From assembly GCF_037975245.1 (NCBI RefSeq), contig NC_092563.1, positions 19,798,094 to 19,858,093 of the forward strand: 60,000 nt of DNA. The letters run 5' to 3'. The notes beneath the pieces were generated by a model that was given only the letters and a program-made list of their open reading frames with translations, was not told where the DNA came from and made no database searches. This DNA comes from Apostichopus japonicus (taxonomy: Eukaryota; Echinodermata; Holothuroidea; Aspidochirotida; Stichopodidae). Numbering within the stretch: the stretch's first letter is position 1; the number at the start of each line of letters is the position of its first letter. The position numbers and the translations under genes are program-made. Of this stretch, positions 32,401-40,949 are shown piece after piece.

Positions 32401-35400
32401 AACTGTCACTGCTCCACTGCCGCCTTCCTTTTCTGTGCTTTTACTGCATTAGCCATCTTCTGTCTTATGTAGGCCTTGACTTCTGTTGGCGTTTTCTCTG
32501 GGAATTTTTGTATGACAACAGCTGTAAATAAGGAAAACCTTTTGTTATTGTACTTTGAATATATTGACATTTGACCCTCTGACCTCATTAATATTCATGA
32601 GATGAGCTATCAAGCTATGGTGCATACAATCTTCTGTTAGTTACGCTAAGCCCCCCCCCCAAGCCTCCCCCCTCATAATTAAGCATGATATCAATTGCAA
32701 TCAGCATATGTAGGCTATCTCTCAATATCACCATACAAAGTTTGAAGAAATTCCAACTAAGGGTTGCCAAGCTATTGCAATTTAAAAGTTAAAATTTGAG
32801 TAATATTTGTATTATGGGCACCAAAAACAATAGGGTCTACCTTCTCATTATAGGCAACCAACTGGCATGAATTATTAGCATTAATTTATGAACCACCAAA
32901 TTACTGAGTACGATAATGACCAACCGTCCCATTATCCACCCCACTCCCACCCCCCGCCACAATAATAATTATGCATGATATCAATTGCAATACACATCAG
33001 CATGTACAGGATTCCTACCAATATCATCGTACAATCTTCGAAGAAATTCCAACTTATGGCTGCCAATTTAGTTACTACAATTTGAAGATTTTAAAATTTG
33101 ACCTAATTAATAGTCATTATCAATCTTTCCCTTGTTGACAATAACACCAAATTTCACAATAGCAAGTTTGAAATTCTGACCTGTGGTTGCCAAGTTATTG
33201 CAATTCATGATCACCAAATTTAATATGGTTCACCTGCCAATATTAGAATATCAATGTTTGTGGACCAATGATCTCATTGTAAGAGAAAAAAACTAACGCA
33301 TTGAGTGCATACTTACAAATGATTTCGTTCAATATGACAGGGTCCATTGGTTCCTTCGTGGTGCCATTTGTCCCTGTGATGGAATGCGAAGAGAGATACT
33401 CCTCTGAGAATGTTCCTATTAGGATGTCGTTGACCATTTTTGCTGGCTCCATCACGTTACATCGAGCCAAAATCTTGTTAACCTTTTGTACTCCTGAAGG
33501 CAGATCGTCTTTTAACTGTAAATGCACAAATAATATACACACATTGAGGTAAAAGTTTGCTTTACTACATGCATAAATCACAGCATTAACAAATTACAGG
33601 TAAATATTATCCATTACCCTACCAATACAAAAGAGAAATCCTTAAAATGAAATTCTGGAAAAATAGAGAAACAGCTGCTTGGTATAATAAAAATGTAAAG
33701 AAGGTGGAGATCATGAGAAAATATTAGTCACATCTTGAGAAAGTTCCAGCTGTACTGCTTTGAATTTCTGTCAGCAACAAGATTTTACTCTCACCAGACA
33801 TTTAACATATTCCTTAGCTCACTGCAAATAAATTCCTTCTTCTGTTCATGATAATCATAAGCTTACCTTGACAGGTGTACAGACAGGAGCTTCTTCTTCG
33901 ATGCTTTTGGGGATCGGCGTTTCTTTTCTTAACTTCTCCACAGACTGTAAGAGCTCTGGAAGACCTGGATAGATAGAGTAAAGCATGTCATGTTAATCAG
34001 CCAATCACATAAAACTATTTATATATATATAGATAAATCATGTGCGGTGCTTGACTTAAGTTTGCAAAGGGACCTTATAGGTATCACAGGCAGTTAGCAT
34101 TTCTGCTGTAACACTGGTAGGGGGTTTACCGGTCATTATGATAGTTGTATAAAAATAAGTGGAACTGAACACAAAGAAAGAAGTAAAAGAACTAGTGAAC
34201 AAAGGAAGGAGTCAGGGGGAGAGGAGAGCTAAAAGATAAACGGTGTAAGGACAGCAAAAGGATTAATACACAAGAGAGGGTAAAGAAACTGAAAGTACAA
34301 AGAGAGAATTAAGTGGGAGACAAGGTGTGACAAAGAAATAGGAAAGATGGCAAAGGCAGTGCGAGGGATGGGGGGTTGGGGCTGAAGAATATTAGTAATT
34401 TCCACCCATATGTTGAGCCAATGAGAATAAATTGTGCAAAGCCATTGCATCTACAGCTAGTCTCTCTCTGCTTATAAGAATTTAAAAGAAGAGTGAACAG
34501 GTGATAACATTTTGTGGAAATTATTAAAAACAGACCCCTCCAGCAAGTCTTTTTAGCATACGGGTATAATCAATTAGAAAAAAATGATTTTACTCACTGT
34601 CCATCAACCTAATTGTTCTTCTTAAGTTCTTGTTTTCCGCCCTCAGGACCCTCTTGTCTTCTTTCAATTTATAAATTTTTTCCTCCAGCATCTGGATGTG
34701 GCTCAGGTCAGCTGCATTTGTGTAGTTGGATTCCTGATTAGATTAAGATAAGGAATATCAAATGAAACAAAATTAATGTTCAGTGAATAATATAATTTAC
34801 TAATCACCAATTAATTAGTCCAAGATTTTCTCAGAGTTGGCCTGTTTTGAAGAGTTCACTGTTGCTAATTGGCTTACCAACAAAAGTTGCTGCATTAAGA
34901 CCATTAGCTCATCTGCTTAAAAGGATACATGTTGTATTGACTGCCCTATAAGATGTTTTTTTTTCAACCATAGTTATTGAAATAACTAATTAATGGGGTC
35001 CAACCTAATCAACCAAGGCCATTTTCTGTCTCAGGTCAGCAAACAATTGCACAATGAATATGACAGGAATGTCAACAGTTCCTTATCCTTGCAAACTTGA
35101 ATGTACCTCTTTTGTAATCTATAAAAACTGTATATCTTAACTTCAGCATTGTTATATATCAGAGTGTTATAGTGTCCCTATTATCCCCAGTTTCAAAAAA
35201 ATGTATAAAACTAGTAAGTTGGCTTTCAGGGACTTTGCTCTCTTGACCCCCACAGTGACCCTACACCAGCTTACGACATGCTATAGATATCTTAGGATTT
35301 TGGAACACTCCTGACATTGGACCACATGGTTAATTCAGTACAGTGTTGGAAAAGCAGTTGAAAAGTTTACACTGTTTTGGATCATAACATACGAAAGTGA

Positions 35401-37103
35401 AAATAATGCCTGCAGTCCTCCTTCAAGAAAATGTACTCACATCAACTTCATTGACTGAAGTCACTGAACTGTCATCATTGTCTCCTAGCGCTTCAGCCAG
35501 AAGGCTCCTATATGCCTTCCTTTTGGAGGAACCAAGTGGTGTGTCGCTGGTTTTCCTTCTCACTTGAGGATCTTCATACACATCTTCCTGCAAAAGTGTT
35601 GTACAACAACCAATAATGAAAGATGAAATCATGACCGTCACACAGGTTTTTAAAGAAATTGAATTTTGCAATCTACCTCACATGATAAAGCACAGTAAAA
35701 GCCCCCCTGTAAAGTATACATTTAAGGGATATTCCAGTGGCAAGCAATATGTTGCACCTACAGGAAAGACAAAAATACTCCACATTTATGCTTTCCTTTC
35801 CTTTTATAATCTTGTTGTGTATTTGTCCTTTATACGTGACACCATTGGACCATAGTTTAGTTGTCAATTTACTCTGAATTCAAAGCTTCATCAAACTGCA
35901 GTTTATTTTAAAAATATATATAGTGCTTACTTTTCTAAAACGTATCATTCATGCAATTTAATCATGTTATTATTGTAGCAGTGTTGTAACACCTTTGTCA
36001 AATCTATTTAATGTACATTATGCAATAGTGTTTGTTATACGTCAAGGTACTTCAAGGGTTATGAGTAATATGAACCTGCCAGGAAGTTAATCGTTTTATT
36101 TCCTTGCATCCTTTTCGCAAATTCAAAGGACCAACCTCTATCGAAATGTCGAAGTTTGGCCCTGATTAGAAAAGTAAGGGAACAGTGGAGAAGAAATTGC
36201 TGTCCATAATTTCTAAAGGTAGAAAGAAAAAACACAAATATTAAATTCACTGACAACAACTATTGTCCTTTTTTCTCTTCTGAAGATTGCGGAATTGTTT
36301 CATCTCCCGAGGTCTCACAAGATGCCAACATGGGAGATGTACATAGTGGTCGTGTTATTGGAGGGCGGGACGCGGAGAGAGGCTCCGCCCCATGGATGGC
36401 GAGGCTATTTCTGAGAGGGGGACGACGCACGAGTGGTCGTTTCATATGTGGTGGGTCTCTCATAGACAGGCAATGGGTCGTAACAGCTGCTCATTGTTTT
36501 TTCGCAAGGAACAATGTGCGTGCCAGGCAACTATATGTAATACTGGGGGATCATGAGACATTGACAGATGAGGATAGTCAAATACCTGTTCTGGTTGAGG
36601 CTTTCTACACACACGAAGAATTTGACATCGACACATTTAATAACGACATCGCTTTAATAAAATTAGTCACGCCCCTGCAGAGGTACAGCAGTTACGTACG
36701 ACCAATATGCTTGGCAAACAGGACAATTGACAAGGAGCTCCTAGTCCTCGGTGTATCTGGGCGAATCAGCGGATGGGGAGCTACGACTGAGGGTGGCGCT
36801 GCATCAGTTTACCTACAAGAAGTGCAAATACCATTTACTCCATTCCCTATATGCAAGGCACATTTCCGTCAAAAGGAAGTCATTTTTACAAAAAATATGT
36901 TCTGTGCTGGTTATGAAAGAGGTGGAGCTGATGCTTGTCAGGGAGACAGCGGTGGGCCGTATGCAGTGGCGAAAGCCAGTCGTTGGTTCTTGACGGGTAT
37001 TGTGAGTTGGGGAATTGGTTGCGGACGACCCGGTAGTTACGGGGCTTATACCAGATACTCAAAATATCATGAATGGGTAACAAGAGTAATTACGAGAAAT
37101 TAG
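22455..37103 (+). CDS. Gene C: secreted mosaic serine protease (SRCR x3, Ig x3, trypsin)
   Basis: Eleven exons join in frame to 2808 nt (935 aa plus stop): 22455-22524, 23860-24204, 25183-25527, 26047-26391, 27136-27276, 28120-28257, 28939-29109, 29538-29672, 30319-30476, 30864-31005, 36286-37103. Splice sites are GT-AG and phases match throughout. Domains: signal peptide 1-23, SRCR 24-138, 139-253 and 254-368, Ig 369-461, 462-563 and 564-663, protease 664-935. From Ig1 onward it is a paralogue of gene A with the same exon phases and nearly the same lengths; the N-terminal half is unrelated. SRCR plus trypsin recalls neurotrypsin-type proteases, but Ig domains between them are not part of that family. 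Likely a secreted zymogen with scavenger-receptor recognition modules; its ligand is unknown. Confidence 0.87.
23089..23330 (-). repeat. Dispersed repeat copy, related to the 53.3-53.8 kb SINE
   Basis: On the minus strand this matches 53450-53700: TTTACCTCCATTTCATTAAC, then GAACAATACTAGTTCTG-type sequence read from the other side, then TTCCTTACCGGTTTCGAACC. The tRNA-like head seen at 53.7 kb is missing here because the match stops just after CCTCTGGACAT. Confidence 0.75.
23379..23408. repeat. (AT)n microsatellite
   Basis: About 15 AT units next to an A-rich AATAAT tract. It separates the hammerhead-bearing element from the dispersed repeat on the minus strand. Confidence 0.9.
23487..23530 (-). 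ncRNA. Hammerhead ribozyme core (minimal stem III)
   Basis: Read on the minus strand: CTGATGA, then stem II GTC-CCAAAAT-GAC, then GAAA, then ACCGGTC and the predicted cut after GTC. All core bases of the hammerhead family (C3 U4 G5 A6, G8 A9, G12 A13 A14, cut-site GUC) are present. Stem I pairs CTTTTGC before the core with GTAAAG after the cut (four Watson-Crick and two wobble pairs). Stem III is the self-complementary ACCGGT without a loop, like hammerheads of Penelope-like elements and retrozymes that act best as dimers. Activity is not shown by sequence alone. Confidence 0.65.
23534..23590 (-). mobile_element. tRNA-like SINE head (A and B boxes) upstream of the hammerhead
   Basis: On the minus strand TGGTCGAGTGG fits the RNA polymerase III A box, and GGTTCGATTCTAG about 40 nt later fits the B box. 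The spacing is right for a tRNA-derived promoter. The hammerhead core starts within about 10 nt after the B box. No convincing acceptor stem or anticodon arm is seen, so it is not a tRNA gene. Confidence 0.65.
23860..24204 (+). CDS. Gene C exon 2: SRCR domain 1
   Basis: A 345-nt phase 1-1 exon encoding a whole SRCR module: RIRLAGG, GRVEVLVNGRWGTVCDD, VVCRQLGYPGA, WIDDVEC, LQDC, NCGHDEDAGVEC. It has six Cys, the group A pattern. Confidence 0.93.
24205..25182 (+). other. Gene C intron 2
   Basis: About 1 kb of AT-rich sequence with no recognised feature. Confidence 0.6.
25183..25527 (+). CDS. Gene C exon 3: SRCR domain 2
   Basis: A 345-nt phase 1-1 exon, closely similar to exons 2 and 4 (GRVEVLVNGEWGTVCDD, VVCRQLGYPGAVRARSSAHY, NCDHEEDAGVEC). 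Six Cys. The high likeness of the three SRCR exons suggests recent internal duplication. Confidence 0.93.
26047..26391 (+). CDS. Gene C exon 4: SRCR domain 3
   Basis: A 345-nt phase 1-1 exon (GRVEVSVNGEWGTVCDDSW, VVCRQLGYPGA, LQDCPKNDIGDHNCGHDED). Six Cys. An in-frame run of open codons reaches back to 25962, but the CAG at 26044-26046 and the fixed 345-nt size set the start. Confidence 0.93.
27136..28257 (+). CDS. Gene C exons 5-6: Ig-like domain 1
   Basis: Exons 27136-27276 (141 nt) and 28120-28257 (138 nt), phase 1-1, with LFCEVNNEAASRFWFKG and GRYTCLARSPSGQEA. It is the counterpart of gene A exons 10-11, with the same first-exon size. Confidence 0.85.
28939..29672 (+). CDS. Gene C exons 7-8: Ig-like domain 2
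   Basis: Exons 28939-29109 (171 nt) and 29538-29672 (135 nt), phase 1-1. Key parts are KRPEDTELTLGDVVIFHCEV, VTWFKDD and GTYKCVATSSDGRRAE. Paralogous to gene A exons 12-13. Confidence 0.85.
30319..31005 (+). CDS. Gene C exons 9-10: Ig-like domain 3
   Basis: Exons 30319-30476 (158 nt) and 30864-31005 (142 nt), with the same 1-0-1 phase order as gene A exons 14-15. Key parts are HLLTCSSSIATLQLSWLKDG and SGLYVCVAADSEGH. Confidence 0.85.
31259..32290. repeat. Degenerate TTTACC/GGTAAA array, about 1 kb
   Basis: TTTACC or close variants recur every 8-12 bases, in larger imperfect units such as CATGCATTTACCCTAAATTTACC-like blocks and ACCCCAAATATACCCTAC. The first ~150 bases (31285-31400) are more GC-rich and palindromic (CCGCGGTAAACCGCGG). 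It ends about 45 bp before the polyadenylation signal of the antisense BEN gene. Confidence 0.88.
32335..32340 (-). terminator. Polyadenylation signal of the antisense BEN gene
   Basis: TTTATT on the plus strand gives AATAAA on the minus strand, about 65 nt after the BEN stop codon. Confidence 0.5.
32406..35587 (-). CDS. BEN-domain protein with coiled coil, antisense in the last intron of gene C (5' end missing)
   Basis: Five minus-strand exons join in frame (696 nt, 231 codons and stop): 35441-35587, 34598-34733, 33867-33964, 33317-33515, 32406-32521. All have GT-AG sites and matching phases. Exon order gives an acidic and basic leader (KRKAYRSLLAEALGDNDD), a coiled-coil segment (LEEKIYKLKEDKRVLRAENK), a linker, then a BEN-like domain with MVNDILIGTFSEEYLSSHS, MDPVILNEII, VVIQKFPEKTPTEVKAYIR. 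BEN domains bind DNA or chromatin proteins and act in repression. The first exon begins in phase 0 and no start codon exon was found downstream of 36285, so the 5' end may lie beyond the gene C protease exon or be lost. It could be a host gene or carried by a transposon. Confidence 0.72.
32640..33120. repeat. Two ~290-bp repeat units inside the BEN gene intron
   Basis: CATGATATCAATTGCAAT occurs at 32684 and 32974, each followed by related ATATCAYCRTACAA and GAAGAAATTCCAACT blocks and preceded by a C-rich run. A weaker third partial unit follows near 33128-33230. Confidence 0.65.
36286..37103 (+). CDS. Gene C exon 11: trypsin-like catalytic domain
   Basis: One exon of 818 nt encodes the protease. 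Leading DCGIV, activation site HSGR|VIGG (R686), His733 in TAAHC, Asp784 in NNDIALIKL, Ser885 in GDSGGP, and Asp879 for cleavage after Arg or Lys. It is strongly similar to gene A exon 16, including RYSKYH near the C terminus. Acceptor TCTTCTGAAG is unusual in having A before AG but keeps phase 1, as in gene A. AATAAA follows at 37389. Confidence 0.95.
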
Positions 37104-37388
37104 GATTTTCTTGTATTGAATATTGTAATAGTGGTGCTTGCAGTAACCGTATTTCTACCATTTACGTTCTTATTGATCACAAATTGCATTTTAATTCAAA
37201 GGACGAATGAGATATGTGGGGTTATTGAAATTGACTCATTCTGGTGAATGCGGTATCTCTTAGTACACGGAGTGGTCTCAATGGTAAGCGTTTATATTAC
37301 ATGCTATTACCAAGGGGCGAAAAGGCATTGAATACGTATAGTTTTAGATAAGCTCATGAGCGTGTACAGCATTTCGATCGTAGACAGA

Positions 37389-37394
37389 AATAAA
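37389..37394 (+). terminator. Polyadenylation signal of gene C
   Basis: AATAAA about 285 nt after the stop codon, followed by a T-rich stretch at 37445-37465. Confidence 0.45.
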
Positions 37395-38992
37395 AAAAAT
37401 GTGTCGTGATTGAAGCACAGTGACACGTTGTTGTCTGTGTCTCCTTTTTTTGCACGTTTTTTGTTATACCTGTGTTCTTGTATATTCCCGTAGTCCTATT
37501 TGCTTCAAGATAATGATAAAGATAAAATGCAACTAGAAATTGTGCTTACGAAACATCGCCTTGCAACCGCCCTGTTGTTAACATGGACTGTGCTTGTCAG
37601 TTTGTGATACCAAAACATCAAATAGCTTTAAATGCGCATTTACAAGACACGAAAACATCGTCTGCGAATATATTTTTAGCCGACTTGTCCTGTACGATTT
37701 TGTCGGTACGTGTGAATGGCTTCTCCTCTTGTCGTGAGGAATTATTGTTCATGACAATATCGTCCACGATTTCTTTTAAATCGCGCACGAATTGATCGCA
37801 GCGTGAGAATGGAATATTGCTCAACATTCTGTCTAGCCGTTCTAGCGCGACTATTATTAAGACGACTTGAGACCAAGATAAAAGGAGAACAACAAAAGTT
37901 ATTAACTTGACAATTCTCACAACTTTCAACTTTAAGAAAGAATTACGTATGAATGATCACTGAAGTGATGCCATTGGTACTATATATGTTTATTGTGTAG
38001 CACATAATGCATACTATTATGCGATGTTGTTGCGTACAGTCTAGCCTAGACCCCCCCCCCCCAATGTTGATTTTTGTTGGTTAAATAAGTCTAATATGTC
38101 TAAAGTTGTTCTGTGTCATCGGTTTGCAAGTAGTCAGTGTTTGGAAATTGTGCGTAATTTTAATGTAAAATAATTTGAGGTAGCCTTGTTGTCATTCGAA
38201 GGCCTAAAAATTATACGGATACCTTGACAAATTATATAGTTTATCGAATTAATGTTATTTTGCATTTTGGTAGAAGCAGATCAAATCAGATATCTCAAAG
38301 CGACATGATCGTTAAACACATCCTCTAGATCAGTGTCTTGTTTTGCATTTATGCATACGCTAATTTATGGAAACTTTTCTGAGGCTTCGACCGTCAAAAC
38401 TTAGAGCACTATTGACCGTTATCAACATCTTCACGATGGTGAGTTGACTTCTTTTTAGTCAAACTATTGACAAGACACTGAATATTAAATAAAATTCATG
38501 AAATAGAATGATCAGCTTCATCAAGTATAAGAAACTTTTTTTTTTCGCAGGTCAAATCTAATACCTATCACCTGTAGCATATAGTGAAATAGTGGATGAT
38601 GATTGGGTTAAAAAGACAACATGATTTAATGCTATTACGTACTATCAGTTACAATTGCTCATTAGGACATACAAAATTGAAGATGTTTTATTTCCTCTCT
38701 CTTTCTTCAGTATTTATCTTAAAATAAAATAAAACTATTAGCATACTGCTTATCCGATAAAAAGAAAGGTGTCTTTGTCCTTTCTGTCTTTGTCCTTCAC
38801 CAGTTTATTCCCTACCCCTTCCCTTAATCCTCTCTTTGTCCTCTTCCCCTGTTGGTTTCTTTCTTTCTTCTCTCCATCCCTTGTCTACTAATCCCCTTAC
38901 ATCTATCTCTTTGTGTTCACCTTGCTTATTAACCTGTCTGTATTCTGTGCGTGTTTTGTCCCTTCTGTTACTGTTACTTGTCATTTAGCGTT

Positions 38993-39028
38993 TGAAGAAG
39001 ATCCTTCTAGGATCGAAACGTCAGGCCA
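38993..39028 (+). ncRNA. Decayed hammerhead-like motif of Penelope-element type
   Basis: TTGAAGAAGATCCTTCTAGG then ATCGAAACGTC. Stem II (GATCCT/AGGATC) is perfect and GAAACGTC gives the short self-complementary stem III and a GTC cut site. The 5' core differs from CTGANGA at C3 and has one extra A, and stem I pairs poorly. It is probably an inactive relic of a Penelope-like terminal repeat. Confidence 0.45.
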
Positions 39029-39061
39029 ACTTACTTTTACACAGAATTTTTCTTTTCAGCT

Positions 39062-39150
39062 AGTTGGTTAAATTTCAATATTTTAATACGGATATCCCGC
39101 AAGAGTGAGTTGGTTAAATTTCAATATTTGAATACGGATATCCCGCAAGA
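39062..39150 (+). repeat. Tandem duplication, period 46 bp
   Basis: AGTTGGTTAAATTTCAATAT and GAATACGGATATCCCGCAAG occur twice in a row, with one mismatch (TTTTAAT against TTTGAAT) in the compared part. Confidence 0.85.
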
Positions 39151-39959
39151 TGCCTCACTTTTGGCACCTGTATCTCTTACCCTCAACCCTATAGCATCAA
39201 ACGCACATATTTACAGCATACGACTGTCGTGTTGTGTAAATCACAAGTTGTTCAATTGAACAACTTTCTAACTGTGCGTAATAAATCATGCGCGACTCAA
39301 GTAAACCCATTTACATTCTGCGATTCCAGGCGTCTTGTAATATGTTTTACTTTGCGCGTCAAGTTGCCCACGATTCAGTTTCTGCGAAAAGTCCATTCAC
39401 ACGCCAAGAATTTGTCGCGCACGACTGTCGTGCACGACAAATCGTGATGAAAATCGTGTCGTGTAAATGCGCCTTTATAATTAACTTTATGAGTGTACTG
39501 AGCATGGAAACGACACCATAATGTTGTTGATTGAATAGCAGCTTTTGTCTGCTCTGCGGCGGAAAGATTTGGTGTGGCTTTTTTACCTTGCTTTGAGTCT
39601 TCCACTAAAAGCTTCTACCAAATCATTCCGCAATGAACGTTACCAACAAGAATCTGAGCCCTCAAAGCATACATGAGACTAAAAAAGAAAGAAAATCGAT
39701 CACTCTATTTCTGGGGAAATCTTAAAGAACTCTAATACAGATAAGCGCAGCTACGACCAGTGTAATCTCTGTATGGAAGAAAAGTTCTTCGCATTAATTA
39801 AGAGGCCGACAAAAGCTACAACTCAATCAACAAGGCGCAGCGAGTTTGTGTCTAAGAAAGCCCCTGATCGATCTCAAAGGGAATAGTCGTCCTTGCGAGA
39901 TTCAGTTGCCTGATGATCGCCGCAGTGAAAGAACTCAGTGTGTGCGTGACACTCTGAGT

Positions 39960-40108
39960 TGGAACGCGATGGAATAGCGTGATACCGGTGACCAACGCCT
40001 ACAGTAGAATTACGACCTTTCCTTACCGGTTTCGAACCTCTGGACAAACAATCAACGTCCATAGCCTAGTTGTTGGCCTGGGTTCGAATCCCGGTGGTTG
40101 TACTAGTC
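39960..40108 (+). mobile_element. SINE fragment with tRNA-like head
   Basis: CAACGCCTACAGTAGAATTA, CTTACCGGTTTCGAACCTCT, then TAGCCTAGTTG (A box) and GGTTCGAATCCCGG (B box) match the copies at 53.3-53.8 kb. The region between A and B boxes is deleted. Confidence 0.7.
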
Positions 40109-40123
40109 TCTACTAATTCTCAC

Positions 40124-40241
<118 letters not shown>

Positions 40242-40492
40242 GTCTGAACTAGAGGTACACAGGATGTGAAACAGACTAGGGAATGGCAGGTTTGCCCCGC
40301 AGTTGCCGCTCACTGGCCAATGCTGCCATCTGTTGACCAACATCTTAGTTCCTCGACATGCCAGCTGACTGATTACCACCATTGACCAAAGTTGGTTCAT
40401 CTCATGGTATCAGCATCCTACGACCTGCTGCCATCGTATTCACCGTTACCCTGGCACGGGACCATTACCAGGTGCTACCAGCCGGGTCAGCT

Positions 40493-40627
<135 letters not shown>

Positions 40628-40949
40628 CACAGGATTGGGGTATATGTTGTCACCCAGCAAGGTGGGGTATAGGTTGCCCTTTGGATCATGTGGGTATCAT
40701 GTTGTACCTCGTATACCACTTGCCACATACCAGGGCGTATATGATTTCAAACCTATTTAGGGTTTAATTATATAACCCGTAAGAGAACGAAATATCCTTT
40801 TGGTTAACATAAGTCCAGAGCGCATTTCATATCCCCTATTCGGGGTGTTTGTTTACCACCAAACATTTAGTGTTATTATATATGATACCAATGATATCAA
40901 GGTGTATTTCTGGTCAGAAAATAAAAAAAAAACGATAAGGGAGGCTGCT

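Larger units (their letters stand above)
37623..39478. mobile_element. Candidate DNA element with ~95-bp imperfect inverted ends
   Basis: The left end (AAATGCGCATTTACAAGACA from 37631) and the reverse of the right end (AGGCGCATTTACACGACACG, ending near 39475) align for about 95 bases, up to a shared GTGTGAATGG. A further related end occurs near 39197. No transposase was recognised. A minus-strand 103-codon frame (37618-37929) runs through the left end but has no recognisable motif. Confidence 0.45.

Noticed and set aside
36059-36259. First exon of the antisense BEN gene
   Set aside because: An acceptor-like TTTTCTAATCAG and an open frame exist on the minus strand, but no good donor in phase 0 follows, so it was left out.
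37618-37929. Small membrane-protein gene on the minus strand
   Set aside because: The frame overlaps the inverted end of a repeat family and no homologous frame is seen in the other copies; no motif recognised.
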